This document shows, one piece after another, positions 19,734 to 32,842 of a DNA stretch of 64,000 nt (positions are counted from its first letter, which is position 1; each line of letters begins with the position of its first letter). The stretch is from Erythrobacter sp. WG (GTDB lineage: Bacteria > Pseudomonadota > Alphaproteobacteria > Sphingomonadales > Sphingomonadaceae): the NCBI RefSeq assembly GCF_026586795.1, contig NZ_JAPFGY010000003.1, positions 1 to 64,000 on the forward strand, given 5' to 3'. The position numbers were made by a program, and so were the translations under genes. A model generated the notes under the pieces. That model saw nothing but the letters and a program-made list of their open reading frames with translations, had not been told where the DNA came from and made no database searches.

Positions 19734-20678
19734 ATGAGCGAACCCATCCTGTCGATCCGCGGGCTGACCAAGACCTACAGGAACGGGCCGCGCGCGCTCG
19801 ATTCGGTCGATCTCGACGTGCGCGCGGGCGAGATCTTCGCGCTGCTCGGGCCCAATGGGGCGGGCAAGACCACGCTGATCGGCGCGGTGTGCGGGCTGGT
19901 GCGGCCGACCGGCGGCACGATCACAGCCTTCGGGCAGGACCTGTCGCGCGACTGGCGCGCAGCGCGCGCGCGCATCGGGCTCGTGCCGCAGGAGCTCGCC
20001 ACCGACATGTTCGAGACCGTGTGGCACGCGGTCGTCTATTCGCAGGGCCTGTTCGGCAAGCCTTCCGACCCGGCGCGGCTCGAGGAAATCCTGAAAAGCC
20101 TATCTCTGTGGGACAAGAAGGACGCCCAGATCCGCGCGCTCAGCGGCGGCATGAAGCGCCGCGTGCTGATCGCCAAGGCGCTCGCGCATGATCCCGAACT
20201 GCTGTTCCTCGACGAGCCCACCGCCGGGGTCGACGTCGAACTACGCAAGGGGATGTGGGAACAGATCGCGGCGCTGAAGCAGCGCGGCGTCACCATCATC
20301 CTCACCACCCACTACATCGAGGAAGCCGAGGAAATGGCCGACCGTGTCGGCATCATCCGCGGCGGGCGCATCCTGATGGTGGACGAAAAGCGCGCGATGA
20401 TGGAGCGATTGGGCACCACCGAGGCGGTGATCGACCTCGCTGCGCCGCTGGCGCAGGTGCCGGAGGCGCTTGCCGCATTCCCGGTCGAACTGGCGGACGG
20501 CGGCACGCGCCTCGTCTATCGCGGGGGCAACGGGCAGGGCAGGGGCCGTGCCGAGGTCGCCGACCTCGCCCAGGCGCTGACCCGCACCGGGATCGGCTAC
20601 ACCAGCCTCGACATCCACGACAGCTCGCTCGAGGAGATCTTCGTCAGCCTGCTCGGCAAAGAGCAGGAGGCGGCATGA
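19734..20678 (+). CDS. ABC-2 type exporter, ATP-binding subunit (YadG-like)
   Basis: A 314-residue ATPase with Walker [10 protein letters not shown] near residue 41, the signature LSGGMKRRV near 138, Walker [13 protein letters not shown] near 158 and a switch His in [11 protein letters not shown]. The C-terminal extension of about 100 residues is that of the DrrA/YadG subfamily. The stop codon overlaps the start of the permease gene in ATGA, so translation is coupled. Substrate is unknown. It follows queA by 9 bases. Confidence 0.93.
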   Translation: MSEPILSIRGLTKTYRNGPRALDSVDLDVRAGEIFALLGPNGAGKTTLIGAVCGLVRPTGGTITAFGQDLSRDWRAARARIGLVPQELATDMFETVWHAVVYSQGLFGKPSDPARLEEILKSLSLWDKKDAQIRALSGGMKRRVLIAKALAHDPELLFLDEPTAGVDVELRKGMWEQIAALKQRGVTIILTTHYIEEAEEMADRVGIIRGGRILMVDEKRAMMERLGTTEAVIDLAAPLAQVPEALAAFPVELADGGTRLVYRGGNGQGRGRAEVADLAQALTRTGIGYTSLDIHDSSLEEIFVSLLGKEQEAA

Positions 20679-21445
20679 TGCACTTCTCCGCGCGCAGCGC
20701 CTACGCCATCTACCGCCGCGAGATGGCCCGCGCCTTCCGCACCGCCTTCCAGTCGATCCTCTCGCCGGTGCTCACCACCTCGCTCTACTTCGTGGTGTTC
20801 GGATCGGTGATCGGCGCGCGCATGGAGCCGGTGGGCGGCGTGCCCTATGGCGCCTTCATCATCCCCGGCCTCCTGATGCTCACCCTGCTCGGCGAGACCA
20901 CCAGCAACGCGAGCTTCGGCATCTATATGCCGCGCTTCACCGGCACGATCTACGAACTGCTTTCCGCCCCCGTCGGCGTCGCCGAGACGCTCACCGGCTT
21001 TGTCGGGGCGGCGGCAACAAAGGGCCTGATCCTCGCCGCGATCATCCTGACGACGGCGCGGTTCTTCGTCGATTACCAGATCGCCCACCCGCTGCTGGCG
21101 GCGGTCTACATCATGCTGGTCGCAGCGAGCTTCGCGCTGTTCGGCTTCATCCTCGGCATCTGGGCGGATTCGTTCGAGAAGCTCGGCATCATCCCGATGC
21201 TGATCCTCACTCCGCTGACCTTCCTTGGCGGCACCTTCTACGCGATCCGCGACCTGCCCGCGCCGTGGGACGCCATCGCACTCGCCAATCCCATCGCCTT
21301 CCTGGTGAGCGGGCTGCGCTACAGTTTTTACGGGGTCTCGGACGTGCCGATCGCGGTGTCGCTTGGCCTGACCCTTGGGTTCCTGGCGGTCTGCGTGATC
21401 ATCATTGCGCTGATCTTCCGCACCGGATGGCGGCTGAGGGAGTGA
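20675..21445 (+). CDS. ABC-2 type exporter, permease subunit (YadH-like)
   Basis: A 256-residue membrane protein with six predicted helices and the ABC-2 family pattern (FFYLFGSVIG-like segment near residue 40, [24 protein letters not shown] near 185). It pairs with the ATPase immediately upstream to form a homodimeric exporter resembling YadGH. The start at 20675 overlaps the ATPase stop; a second ATG follows directly at 20678. Substrate cannot be deduced. Confidence 0.92.
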   Translation: MMHFSARSAYAIYRREMARAFRTAFQSILSPVLTTSLYFVVFGSVIGARMEPVGGVPYGAFIIPGLLMLTLLGETTSNASFGIYMPRFTGTIYELLSAPVGVAETLTGFVGAAATKGLILAAIILTTARFFVDYQIAHPLLAAVYIMLVAASFALFGFILGIWADSFEKLGIIPMLILTPLTFLGGTFYAIRDLPAPWDAIALANPIAFLVSGLRYSFYGVSDVPIAVSLGLTLGFLAVCVIIIALIFRTGWRLRE

Positions 21446-21555
21446 TCCAAACCGTCCGACACATGGCGTTCGTCGGACATGAATCACCCCCAATCGGACA
21501 TGAACGACAAGCGATAGGTTCGTTCATTGCCGGGCAAAGCGGCCCTTCCTAGGTC

Positions 21556-21587
21556 CGATCCGTCGTCGCACCCCTAGCGACGGATCG
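21556..21587 (+). promoter_or_regulatory. 5' leader hairpin before the barrel-protein gene
   Basis: CGATCCGTCG (21556-21565) and CGACGGATCG (21578-21587) form a perfect 10-bp stem with a 12-base loop. It ends one base before the AAAGGA ribosome-binding site of the gene at 21603. A second inverted pair (GTCCGA/TCGGAC) and a repeated TCGGACATGAA lie at about 21454-21510. An mRNA-stabilising or RNA-thermometer-like leader is possible; this is inference. Confidence 0.5.
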
Positions 21588-21602
21588 AAAAGGACATGAA
21601 AA

Positions 21603-22130
21603 ATGAAGAAGATCGTCTTCACCACGCTTGCGGTGGCCGCTGCCGCCGCCCTGCCTGCTGCTGCGCAGGCCCAGTCGACCACCCGCACCGCCGAACCCTA
21701 TGTCGGCGCGACGATCGGTATCCACGATCTCGGTGTCGGCCTGCCCGATGACGACGGCGGCATCTACGGTGTCGTCGCCGGCGTCGACGTCCCGGTGGGC
21801 GAGCGGTTCTTCGTCGGCGCGGAAGGCAACTTCAACCTCGGCGACGGCGCGATCGACCAGGAATACGGCGTCGCGGCCCGCGCGGGCGTGCGCGTCGGCG
21901 AGCGTGGCAAGGTCTACGTCCGCGGCGGCTACCAGGAGGTCAAGTTCGACGTCCGCAACCTCATCGGCGTGAACCCGCCGGCGGGCTTCGACCGCACCGA
22001 TGGTGACTACCTCGTCGGTGCCGGCGTCGAATTCGGCCTCGGGGATGCGCCGGTTCGCTTCCGTGCCGGCGTCGACACGATCGCCTTCGATTCGACCCGT
22101 GCCACCGTCGGCGTGCTGTTCGGCTTCTGA
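21603..22130 (+). CDS. Small outer-membrane beta-barrel protein (opacity/OmpA-like porin fold)
   Basis: A 175-residue protein with a signal peptide (MKKIVFTTLAVAAAAALPAAAQAQ) and alternating aromatic/hydrophobic strands (PYVGATIGIHD, FFVGAEGNFNLG, YVRGGYQEVKF) that end in FGF with a terminal Phe. This is the sorting signal for Bam-dependent outer-membrane insertion. Eight strands are expected. It is flanked by its own leader hairpin and a strong terminator, so it is a single-gene, probably highly expressed unit. Its role (structural or surface) is unknown. Confidence 0.85.
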   Translation: MKKIVFTTLAVAAAAALPAAAQAQSTTRTAEPYVGATIGIHDLGVGLPDDDGGIYGVVAGVDVPVGERFFVGAEGNFNLGDGAIDQEYGVAARAGVRVGERGKVYVRGGYQEVKFDVRNLIGVNPPAGFDRTDGDYLVGAGVEFGLGDAPVRFRAGVDTIAFDSTRATVGVLFGF

Positions 22131-22159
22131 GCCGGCCGGCATTCCAACGGCATGATCGA

Positions 22160-22199
22160 GGCCGGAGCAGCCCCCCGCGCTGCTCCGGCCTTTCCTTTG
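22160..22199 (+). terminator. Rho-independent terminator of the barrel-protein gene
   Basis: GGCCGGAGCAG (22160-22170) pairs perfectly with CTGCTCCGGCC (22180-22190) over a 9-base loop and is followed by TTTCCTTTG. This is the clearest intrinsic terminator on the plus strand. Confidence 0.85.
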
Positions 22200-22244
22200 C
22201 CGGGCGTGACATCGCCCGCGCGCGCCGCTAGCGGGCGAGGCGCC

Positions 22245-23381
22245 ATGACCGCACCCCGTTTCCAGTTCACCCTCCACGCGACCGACGGCAAGGCCCGCAC
22301 CGGCACCATCGCCATGCAGCGCGGGGACATCCGCACGCCCGCCTTCATGCCGGTCGGCACCGCCGCTACGGTCAAAGCGATGAAGCCCGAGGCCGTGCGC
22401 GCCACCGGCGCCGATATCATCCTCGGCAACACCTACCACCTGATGCTGCGCCCCGGCGCCGAGCGCGTCGCGCGCCTGGGCGGCCTGCATCGCTTCATGA
22501 ACTGGCAGCGCCCGATCCTCACCGACAGCGGCGGCTATCAGGTGATGAGCCTGTCCGAGCTCCGGAAGCTGACCGAGCAGGGCGTCGAATTCCGAAGCCA
22601 CCTCGACGGCTCGAAGCATATGCTCACGCCCGAGCGCAGCATGGAAATCCAGCGCCTGCTCGGCAGCGACATCGTCATGGCCTTCGACGAATGCCCCCGC
22701 GCCGACCGCCCGAGGGACGAGATCGCCGCCAGCATGGAACTCTCGATGCGCTGGGCGGCGAGGAGCCGCGCCGGGTTCGACAGCGGCGAGGAACACGCCG
22801 GCCGCGCCGCGCTGTTCGGCATCCAGCAGGGCGCGCTTCACGAGGACCTGAGGCAGATCAGCGCCGAGAAGCTCACCGCGATCGGCTTCGATGGCTATGC
22901 GGTCGGCGGCCTTGCCGTGGGCGAGGGACAGGAGGCGATGTTCGGGGTGCTCGACTATGCCCCCGCCATGCTCCCCGCCGACCGGCCCCGTTATCTGATG
23001 GGGGTCGGCAAGCCCGACGATCTTGTCGGTGCCGTGGAACGCGGCATCGATATGTTCGACTGCGTGCTGCCGACCCGCTCGGGCCGCAACGGGCAGGCGT
23101 TCACGTGGAACGGGCCGCTCAATCTCAGGAACGCGCGCCATGCCGAGGACACCGGGCCGCTCGATCCGCGTTGCCAGTGTCCGGTCTGCACCACCTATTC
23201 CCGCGCCTATATCCACCATCTCGTCAAGTCGGGCGAGATGCTCGGGGCGATGCTGGTGACCGAGCACAACCTCAGCTTCTATCAGGCCTTGATGGGCGGC
23301 ATGCGCGATGCCATTGCGGGCGGGCGCTTTGCCGATTTTGCCGCCGCGTTCCGGCGCGATTACCTTGGAAGTTCCGCTTGA
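22245..23381 (+). CDS. tgt: tRNA-guanine(34) transglycosylase
   Basis: Tgt exchanges guanine 34 for preQ1 in tRNAs with GUN anticodons. The 378-residue protein has the [10 protein letters not shown] motif near residue 93, the nucleophile region FDCVLPTR near 270 and the zinc site CQCPVC...H near 308-337. Length and motif spacing are normal. The start at 22245 follows the upstream terminator; the frame is open 31 codons earlier but runs through the terminator. Its stop overlaps the start of the chorismate mutase gene. Confidence 0.97.
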   Translation: MTAPRFQFTLHATDGKARTGTIAMQRGDIRTPAFMPVGTAATVKAMKPEAVRATGADIILGNTYHLMLRPGAERVARLGGLHRFMNWQRPILTDSGGYQVMSLSELRKLTEQGVEFRSHLDGSKHMLTPERSMEIQRLLGSDIVMAFDECPRADRPRDEIAASMELSMRWAARSRAGFDSGEEHAGRAALFGIQQGALHEDLRQISAEKLTAIGFDGYAVGGLAVGEGQEAMFGVLDYAPAMLPADRPRYLMGVGKPDDLVGAVERGIDMFDCVLPTRSGRNGQAFTWNGPLNLRNARHAEDTGPLDPRCQCPVCTTYSRAYIHHLVKSGEMLGAMLVTEHNLSFYQALMGGMRDAIAGGRFADFAAAFRRDYLGSSA

Positions 23382-23683
23382 TGCCCAAAGCCCCCGAAGA
23401 CTGCGAGACCATGGTCGAGGTGCGCGCCGGCGTCGACGCGCTCGACCGCGAGCTGGTGGCGCTGCTGGCGAAGCGGTTCGGCTATATGCGCGCCGCCGCC
23501 CGCATCAAGCCCGCGCGCGATGCTGTGCGCGACGAGGCGCGCAAGGCCAGCGTGATCGCCGCCGCGGTCGCCGAGGCCGAGGCGCACGCGATCCCGGCGG
23601 ACGTGATCGCCGACATCTGGGAGCGGCTCGTCGAAGGCTCGATCGCCTACGAATTCGGCGAGTGGGACCGGATCAGGGCGTAA
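23381..23683 (+). CDS. Chorismate mutase (AroQ class, short)
   Basis: A 100-residue all-helical protein. AGVDALDRELVALLAKRFGYMRAAARIKP (about residues 17-45) carries the N-terminal Arg and Lys of the AroQ active site, and the C-terminal helix VIADIWERLVEGSIAYEFGEW completes the fold. It should make prephenate for Phe/Tyr. Isochorismate-pyruvate lyases (PchB) share this fold, so a lyase role is not excluded. The ATG overlaps the tgt stop (TGATG), and its 3' end overlaps that of the convergent oxidoreductase gene by 11 bases. Confidence 0.85.
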   Translation: MPKAPEDCETMVEVRAGVDALDRELVALLAKRFGYMRAAARIKPARDAVRDEARKASVIAAAVAEAEAHAIPADVIADIWERLVEGSIAYEFGEWDRIRA

Positions 23684-24311
23684 CCTCCTTGCGCAGGAAG
23701 GCGGCGAGGCGCGGCTGTTTCTTGTGCGGCACCTTCTGACGGACCGTCCGCGCGAGCCGCGCCACCCGCGCCTCCCATCTTGCGAGGTTGCGTGGCGGGG
23801 TCCTCTCGCCGACCGGGCCAAGCTTCAGCGTGCGCACGGGCGCGAAGCCGCAGAAGCCAAGCACTTGACCCTTCCAGCGCCGCAGCAAGGCGTTACCGTA
23901 CCAGAGCCACAGGATGAAGGGCGGGGTGTCCATCGTCGCAATCAGGTCGGCCGAGCGGCCTTCCATCAGCCTGTCCCACCACGGATCGTCCTTGTGATAG
24001 GCGAAAGCGAAGCCGGGCAGGAACAGCCGATCGATCAACCCCTTCAGCGGCGCCGGTTCGGCTCCCCGCCACATCGGGAAGGCGACCGCGAGGTGATCGC
24101 AGGCGTCGAGCCTCTCGGCAAGGCGGTGGAGATCGGGCTCCCATTCGGTGCGCTGGCGATAGCCGTGCGCGAGCACGGGCGTGAAGGCGAGGTCGCGCAC
24201 CGCAACCCGGGTGACCTCGGCGGAAGCGGGCAGGGCGGCGGCGTAGGTGTCGAGAAGGTGGGTGGTCAGGCGGCCAGCGTCCGGATGGCCATCGATCAGC
24301 AGCACCTTCAT
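23673..24311 (-). CDS. Flavodoxin-fold NAD(P)H-dependent oxidoreductase
   Basis: A 212-residue protein with the NQO1/KefF-type flavodoxin-2 fold. MKVLLIDGHPDAGRLTTHLL is the FMN phosphate loop, and HLAVAFPMWRGAEPAPLKGLIDRLFLPGFAF is the family's P-M-W-W-like cofactor segment. It probably reduces quinones or related electrophiles using NAD(P)H. It lies downstream of rpsD and its terminator, so it probably has its own promoter in 24312-24360. Confidence 0.85.
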   Translation of the reverse strand: MKVLLIDGHPDAGRLTTHLLDTYAAALPASAEVTRVAVRDLAFTPVLAHGYRQRTEWEPDLHRLAERLDACDHLAVAFPMWRGAEPAPLKGLIDRLFLPGFAFAYHKDDPWWDRLMEGRSADLIATMDTPPFILWLWYGNALLRRWKGQVLGFCGFAPVRTLKLGPVGERTPPRNLARWEARVARLARTVRQKVPHKKQPRLAAFLRKEVTP

Positions 24312-24364
24312 CCCTGCACCTCCTTGTCAGGCCGGGAGATTTGCAAACCGCCGCGCAAAAGAAA

Positions 24365-24388
24365 AGGGCGGCCCCAAAAGGCCGCCCT
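24365..24388 (-). terminator. Rho-independent terminator of rpsD
   Basis: AGGGCGGCC (24365-24373) pairs with GGCCGCCCT (24380-24388) over the loop CCAAAA. Read on the minus strand the stem is followed by TTTTCTTTTG, giving a strong T-tract just after rpsD. Confidence 0.85.
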
Positions 24389-24417
24389 CTTGCTTCGCAT
24401 ATTGCCGGAAGGCCGGA

Positions 24418-25032
24418 TCAGCGCGAGTAGAACTCGACCACCAGGTTCGGTTCCATCGTGACGGGGTAGGGCACCTCGTCGAGCTTCGGCACGCGGGTGA
24501 AGGTGATCTTGTCGTTGCCGTCGGGCTGGACGTAATCGGGAATGTCACGCTCGGCGAGGCTCTGCGCCTCGATCACCAGCGCCATTTCCTTGGCCTTGGC
24601 ACCCAGGCTGACGACGTCGCCCACGTTCACGCGGCGCGAGGCGATGTTGCACTTCTGGCCGTTGACGTAGATGTGGCCGTGGCTGACGATCTGGCGCGCG
24701 GCGAAGATCGTCGGGGCGAACTTGGCGCGGTAGACCACCATGTCGAGACGCTGCTCGAGCAGGCCGATCAGGTTCTGGCTGGTGTCGCCCTTCATGCGCG
24801 AGGCTTCGAGGTAGCTGCGCTTGAACTGCTTTTCGGTGACGTCGCCGTAGTAGCCCTTGAGCTTCTGCTTGGCGCGCAGCTGCAGGCCATAGTCGCTCAT
24901 CTTGCCCTTGCGGCGCTGGCCGTGCTGGCCGGGACCGTAGGAGCGCTTGTTCACCGGGGAATTCGGGCGGCCCCAGATGTTCTCGCCCATGCGGCGGTCA
25001 AGCTTGTGCTTGGCGCTCTTGCGCTTCGACAT
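24418..25032 (-). CDS. rpsD: 30S ribosomal protein S4
   Basis: A 204-residue S4 protein that nucleates 30S assembly by binding 16S rRNA. It starts [22 protein letters not shown], has the basic [20 protein letters not shown] segment near 30-50 and an S4 RNA-binding domain ([31 protein letters not shown]) at about 92-125. It stands outside any ribosomal-protein operon, as is common in alphaproteobacteria, and has its own promoter and terminator. Confidence 0.98.
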   Translation of the reverse strand: MSKRKSAKHKLDRRMGENIWGRPNSPVNKRSYGPGQHGQRRKGKMSDYGLQLRAKQKLKGYYGDVTEKQFKRSYLEASRMKGDTSQNLIGLLEQRLDMVVYRAKFAPTIFAARQIVSHGHIYVNGQKCNIASRRVNVGDVVSLGAKAKEMALVIEAQSLAERDIPDYVQPDGNDKITFTRVPKLDEVPYPVTMEPNLVVEFYSR

Positions 25033-25159
25033 AAGTCGTTTCCTTCAAATTTGCTGGGCCGCCCACTGCGGGAGGCCTTGAACCCGGCACCGCACCATCC
25101 AGCGATTGCCGGATGCGGCCACTGCTTCACCGGGGTGCAGGGCCAATTGCGAAGGCGCG

Positions 25160-25187
25160 CGCATAGCAGGAACGCCGGTGAGGTCAA
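25160..25187 (-). promoter_or_regulatory. Probable promoter of rpsD
   Basis: On the minus strand TTGACC (25187-25182) and TATGCG (25165-25160) are spaced by 16 bases, 128 bases before the rpsD start. A second TTGACG lies seven bases further upstream. The rest of the 178-base gap shows no other clear element. Confidence 0.5.
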
Positions 25188-25210
25188 GCGTCAAGCCGCT
25201 TGCGGCAGGC

Positions 25211-25966
25211 TCAGTTGCGCGGATCGTCCCGGTCGCGTTCGAGATAGCTCAGAACCCCGCGCAGGGTGCGCACCTCGAGATGGTTCCAGCCCGGCTTGGT
25301 CAGCAGACCGCGCAGCGTGCGGCGGGTTGCTTCCGCACGCGTGGCGGGACGGAAATAGCCGCGCGGGGTCAGCAGTTTCTCGAAGTGCGCGATCATCGCC
25401 TCGAGCTCTTCCTGCGGGGCAGGGGGAAGGGTGTCCTCGAGCGTCGGCTGCACCAGCACCTCGCCCGCGTCGGCGATCTCGCGCCCGATTCGCGACCATT
25501 CATAGGCGACGAGGATCACCGCCTGCGCAAGGTTCAGCGAGCCGAATTCGGGGTTGATCGGGATTGTGAGGATATTGCGCGCGAGCGCCACGTCCTCGGT
25601 CTCCAGCCCCGAGCGCTCCGGCCCGAAGATGATCGCGTGGCGCCCGGCGAGGGTATGGACCTGCCGCCCCGCCTCGTCGGCGCCGATCACCGGCTTGGTG
25701 ACGCCGCGCTTTCTCACCGTGGTGGCATGGACGTGCGCACAGTCGGCGACGGCTTCGGCGGTGGTAGCGTAAATCTTCGCCTGTTCGAGCACGATGTCCG
25801 CCCCCGCCGCCGCAGGCCCCGCCGAGGGATTGGGCCACCCGTCGCGGGGGGCGACGAGACGCATCTCGGTGAGCCCGAAGTTGAGCATCGCGCGCGCCGC
25901 CTTGCCGATGTTCTCGCCCAATTGCGGGCGCACGAGGACGATCACCGGCTTGTTGAGGTCGGCCAT
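25211..25966 (-). CDS. SPOUT-class RNA methyltransferase (TrmJ/TrmH family)
   Basis: A 251-residue protein of the TrmH family group 1 (TrmJ-like). It starts MADLNKPVIVLVRPQLGENIGKAARAMLNFGL, the N-terminal motif for ribose-2'-O methyltransferases. The SAM-binding trefoil-knot motifs IIFGPERSGLETEDVALA (near 133) and IPINPEFGSLNLAQAV (near 155) are clear. TrmJ methylates position 32 of tRNAs; the exact target here is inferred. The start at 25966 lies 8 bases after nrdR, in the rpiB-glyA-nrdR operon. Confidence 0.9.
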   Translation of the reverse strand: MADLNKPVIVLVRPQLGENIGKAARAMLNFGLTEMRLVAPRDGWPNPSAGPAAAGADIVLEQAKIYATTAEAVADCAHVHATTVRKRGVTKPVIGADEAGRQVHTLAGRHAIIFGPERSGLETEDVALARNILTIPINPEFGSLNLAQAVILVAYEWSRIGREIADAGEVLVQPTLEDTLPPAPQEELEAMIAHFEKLLTPRGYFRPATRAEATRRTLRGLLTKPGWNHLEVRTLRGVLSYLERDRDDPRN

Positions 25967-25973
25967 TATGTCC

Positions 25974-26435
25974 TCAATCCTTGGCGGCTTGCTGCACGGT
26001 GTGGGCAAATTCCTCGAAGTCGCGCGCCTCGGAAAAATCGCGGTACACGGATGCGAAGCGGATATAGGCGACCGAGTCGATCTGCCGCAGCCCCTCCATC
26101 ACCAGCTCCCCGATTCTGGCGGAAGGGACCTCGGCCTCGCCCGAGGTTTCGACCTGGCGCTGGATACCGCTGATGAGCTGGTCCAGGCGCTCCTGATCGA
26201 TCCCGCGCTTCCTCGAGGCGAGGGCGATCGACTGTTCGAGCTTGGCGCGCTCGAACGGCTCCCGGCGTTCACCGGATTTGACCACCACGACCTCGCGCAG
26301 CTGCACCCGCTCGAAGGTGGTGAAGCGCGCCCCGCAGGACGAGCACTGGCGACGCCGCCGGATCGAGGCATTGTCCTCGGTCGGGCGGCTGTCCTTTACC
26401 TGAGTATCGTCATGGGCGCAGAAGGGGCAGCGCAT
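25974..26435 (-). CDS. nrdR: Transcriptional repressor NrdR
   Basis: NrdR represses ribonucleotide reductase genes in response to dATP/ATP. The 153-residue protein has an N-terminal zinc ribbon (MRCPFC, then CSSCGARF, Cys3/6/31/34) and an ATP-cone domain from about residue 49 ([29 protein letters not shown]). No ribonucleotide reductase gene is in the window. It is cotranscribed with glyA, a pairing seen in many proteobacteria. Confidence 0.98.
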   Translation of the reverse strand: MRCPFCAHDDTQVKDSRPTEDNASIRRRRQCSSCGARFTTFERVQLREVVVVKSGERREPFERAKLEQSIALASRKRGIDQERLDQLISGIQRQVETSGEAEVPSARIGELVMEGLRQIDSVAYIRFASVYRDFSEARDFEEFAHTVQQAAKD

Positions 26436-26443
26436 TCAGAAGC

Positions 26444-26659
26444 TTACTTCTTGATCCTCGTGTAGAGCATATAGCCCGCGCCCGCCAGCAGGCCGAGCGG
26501 CCACGAGACCACCGGGAGCACGGCCCCGGCCAGCGCGCCCACCGCGGCGCCGGTCAGCACCGGCTTGGTCGAGGGGTGGTTCATTCCCTCCTTCGCCATC
26601 CCGGAAACTTCGGCCTTCACATCTTCCACCCAGTCCTGGGTGCCGTTGGGTTCGTTCAT
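26444..26659 (-). CDS. Small single-pass or hairpin membrane protein
   Basis: A 71-residue protein of unknown function. The N-terminal half is polar (MNEPNGTQDWVEDVKAEVSGMAKEG) and the C-terminal half is a Gly/Ala-rich hydrophobic stretch, VLTGAAVGALAGAVLPVVSW, ending TRIKK, long enough for one or two short membrane helices. It lies between glyA (11 bases) and nrdR (8 bases) in the same operon, so it is certainly transcribed. The start at 26659 fits better than 26704, which overlaps glyA. Confidence 0.75.
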   Translation of the reverse strand: MNEPNGTQDWVEDVKAEVSGMAKEGMNHPSTKPVLTGAAVGALAGAVLPVVSWPLGLLAGAGYMLYTRIKK

Positions 26660-26670
26660 GGCAGGGGTCC

Positions 26671-27989
<1,319 letters not shown>

Positions 27990-27993
<4 letters not shown>

Positions 27994-28469
27994 TGATGGG
28001 TCTCGATGTGATCGGGAAGGAAGGGCGGCTTGCCAAGCTTGCCGACCCGGCGCTGGTGGCGCCCGGACGGATCGCCGGCATCGGCGAATTCTGTGTCGAG
28101 AAAGGTGGCAACGCAGGATTTCGCCATTTCGATCCCTACGAGACGCGCGCCCAATGCGATGCAATTGGCATCGTTGTGCTCGCGAGCGAGGGCGGCGGAC
28201 AGCGGCTCGGAGACGAGCGCGCAGCGCACATCGGGATGGCGGTTGACGCTGATCGAAATGCCGATCCCCGATCCGCACAGGGCGATGCCGTATTCGGCCG
28301 TCCCTTCGGCGATGATCTCGGCGAGGCGGTAGCCGTAATCGGGGTAATCGACGCTCTGCCCCGGCTCGGGGCCGAGGTCGGCGACCTCGTGACCCTCCTC
28401 GATGAGCCACTCGGCAAGGTCCGCCTTGAGCTCCACGGCGGCATGGTCTGAGGCGATGGCGATGCGCAT
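27990..28469 (-). CDS. rpiB: Ribose-5-phosphate isomerase B
   Basis: RpiB interconverts ribose-5-phosphate and ribulose-5-phosphate. The 159-residue protein starts [15 protein letters not shown] and has the active-site Cys in [13 protein letters not shown] near residue 70 and the NHDANC-like [12 protein letters not shown] motif near 105. It is the first gene of the rpiB-glyA-small membrane protein-nrdR-methyltransferase operon. A start at 28505 is possible but adds non-family residues. Confidence 0.95.
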
Positions 28470-28574
28470 GGGGCTGCCATAGTCGCTGGCGGGAGAATTC
28501 TCCACCCCGCCCGCAGCCTTTTTTGGGCGAGGGGCTTAACCACTTCGGGACGGCGCGCGTGCTATGGCGGCGGC

Positions 28575-29723
28575 ATGGATGCCCCTGCGCCCCGGATGAG
28601 CGCCGAGCGATGGCTCGCCCGCGTCTTCGCGGACGATCGCCCGCGCCATGTCGGCACGGGCTGGCTGAGCGGGGTGCTGGGGATCGCCCTCGCGCTGCTG
28701 GCGCTGATGGCGGTGTTGTGCCTGCATTTCCCGCAGTACCTCACCTTGCCCGAGCTGCGCGCGCGCTATCCGCTGGGTCTGGTGCGGCTTGCGATCGACC
28801 TCGCCCTGCTCGCGGCGATGGCGCTGGCAGGACTGTCGATGCTGCTGCGGCGCAGGAAGGCGCTCGGGCTTGCGGGCCTTGCGCTGGCGGGCGCGGCGCT
28901 GGCGCTCGGCGCGGGCGGGGTGGATATCCCGCGTGGGGAAGCGAGCACCATCTACCTCGGGCTCGACTGGTTCGTGCTCGGGACACTGACGACCGCGGCC
29001 GTGTTCGTGCCGCTCGAACGCGCCTTTGCGCAGCGCAAGGGGCAGGGCACGTTCCGCAGGGGCTGGCTGACCGACACGCAATATTTCTTCGCCAGCCACG
29101 CGCTGGCGCAGGTGATGAGCGTCGCGGTGCTCGCCCCGGCGGTGATGCTCGGCGAGGCGCTGGCGGTGCCCGCCTTGCAGGGCGCGGTGCAGAGCCTGCC
29201 TTGGCTCGTGCAGTTCGCCCTCGCGGTGCTGGTCGCGGACCTCGCGCAATACGGCGTCCACCGCGCCTTCCACCGCGTGCCAGTGCTGTGGCGCTTCCAC
29301 AAGGTGCACCACTCGGTGGAAACGATGGACTGGATCGCGGGATCGCGCCTGCACCTTGTCGATGTGATCGTCACGCGCGGGCTGGTGCTGCTGGCGCTGC
29401 TGGTGGCGGGCTTCGAACAAAGCGCGGTCTACGCCTATCTCGCGCTCGTCAGCTTTCACGCCGTCTTCATCCACGCGAACTTCGCGCCGCGTGCGGCCTG
29501 GCCGGAGAGGTGGATCGCCATGCCCCGCTTCCACCACTGGCACCACGCCATCGAAGCCGAAGCGCGGGACGTCAACTTCGCCGTGCACCTGCCGATGATC
29601 GACCGCTGGTTCGGCACGCATCATATGCCGGAAAGCCGCTGGCCCGCCGGCTACGGCATCGCCGGCGAGCGCGCGCCCGAGGGCTGGGCGGCGCAGCTGG
29701 TGTGGCCTTTCAGGCGGCGCTGA
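28575..29723 (+). CDS. Sterol desaturase / fatty acid hydroxylase family membrane protein
   Basis: A 382-residue integral membrane protein of the di-iron fatty-acid-hydroxylase superfamily. The His clusters HRAFH (near 238), HKVHHS (near 250) and HHWHH (near 325) supply the iron ligands. About four to six helices precede and separate them, including three in an N-terminal half that is absent from short family members. Substrate is unknown; in related marine alphaproteobacteria such proteins hydroxylate lipids, carotenoids or ornithine lipids. The gene diverges from rpiB. Confidence 0.85.
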   Translation: MDAPAPRMSAERWLARVFADDRPRHVGTGWLSGVLGIALALLALMAVLCLHFPQYLTLPELRARYPLGLVRLAIDLALLAAMALAGLSMLLRRRKALGLAGLALAGAALALGAGGVDIPRGEASTIYLGLDWFVLGTLTTAAVFVPLERAFAQRKGQGTFRRGWLTDTQYFFASHALAQVMSVAVLAPAVMLGEALAVPALQGAVQSLPWLVQFALAVLVADLAQYGVHRAFHRVPVLWRFHKVHHSVETMDWIAGSRLHLVDVIVTRGLVLLALLVAGFEQSAVYAYLALVSFHAVFIHANFAPRAAWPERWIAMPRFHHWHHAIEAEARDVNFAVHLPMIDRWFGTHHMPESRWPAGYGIAGERAPEGWAAQLVWPFRRR

Positions 29724-29795
29724 CCTGGTTTAGGGGCGGCCCGGCGGCGCGCGCCTAGAGTGGCGGCACCTTTCCAGCCCAAAGGAGAACCCGCC

Positions 29796-29978
29796 ATGCC
29801 AGCCAAGTCGAAAGCCCAGCAGAAGGCCGCCGGAGCCGCTCTCTCCGCCAAGCGCGGCGAGACGCCGAAGAAGGACCTGAAAGGCGCCTCGAAGAGCATG
29901 GAGAAATCGATGAGCGAGGAGGAGCTGGAGGAGCTCGCCGCCACCAAGCGTGAGGGCCTTCCGGAGAAAAAGGACTGA
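29796..29978 (+). CDS. DUF3008 family small basic protein
   Basis: A 60-residue, highly charged protein starting MPAKSKAQQKAAGAALSAKR. It has the DUF3008 pattern DLKGASKSMEKSMSEEELEELA and ends GLPEKKD. The function of DUF3008 is unknown. An AAAGGAGAA ribosome-binding site precedes the ATG at 29796, ruling out the upstream start at 29760. The following gap (29979-30123) shows no further feature. Confidence 0.85.
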   Translation: MPAKSKAQQKAAGAALSAKRGETPKKDLKGASKSMEKSMSEEELEELAATKREGLPEKKD

Positions 29979-30123
29979 TCCGCCCAGAGCCTCGGTCGAC
30001 GCCCAGCCCGGCATGGTTCGGACAGTCGGAAGCCGAGTTCATCAACGGGCAAGGCGACCATGATTGCAGGCATCAGCGGCAGCGGGCCGAATGTTCGCGC
30101 GGCAGTCGCCCACTGCGGGGCGA

Positions 30124-30728
30124 TCAGGACCCGGACTTCTGCAATCGTTCGAGCACCTGCGGGTTGGCGATCAGGTAATCCTCGACCTGCTGGCGCAAAC
30201 GGGCGCTCGCCGCCTGCTGGATCGGCGCCAGATCGGCAAACATCGCCTGATTTGCCGCCGCGACGACCGGGTCGCTCTGGAACTTCTGCAGGCTGATGAA
30301 GTAGCGCTGCCCGCTGGGCGTGCGTGCGAAGGCGCTGATATCACGCAGTTCCTCAAGCGTGAATTCGCGGGTGTAGGCAACCGCGGTTGCCTCGAAGATC
30401 CGGGGCATGTGCTTGGCGAACAGCGGCCGGAAGTTGGTCGGCAGGTCTGCCAAATAGGCGTCCACAATCGCCTTGATCCCGGGCTCCTCGAAGAGCTGGC
30501 CGGTCATCACGCCAGCGGCTGCCTGGCTTGCCACCGCGCCCGCAAGATCGAGAAGGATTTGCTCTCGCTTGTCGGGCGGGAACATCGCATCGATGATGAT
30601 GCTGGCCTCGGCCAGTTCGTCGGCGGGCGGGACATAGGATTCAGCCCGCCCAAGCGCCGCCGCCGGCACAGCCGACAGGAGCGCCGCGGCAAAGGCGGTG
30701 GCGGCACGGGCGACGTTCGGCACGCCTG

Positions 30729-30732
<4 letters not shown>
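30124..30732 (-). CDS. Secreted DUF2059-like protein
   Basis: A 202-residue protein with a signal peptide ([22 protein letters not shown]) and an all-helical domain containing [23 protein letters not shown], characteristic of DUF2059. The role is unknown. It starts with GTG at 30732, and the codon overlaps the rpoD stop codon (GTGA), so its translation is coupled to that of the sigma factor gene. Confidence 0.8.
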
Positions 30733-32759
<2,027 letters not shown>

Positions 32760-32842
32760 AAATGCGTTTCAATCCGTCGTCAGGGGTCGCCCGCCGCTTG
32801 CGCACTGCCCGCGGGTCACCCGTTAATCCCATGTCCGCCGCG

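Noticed and set aside
23097-23112. parS-like GCGTTCACGTGGAACG in tgt
   Set aside because: It differs from the parS consensus at several positions and lies in conserved coding sequence.
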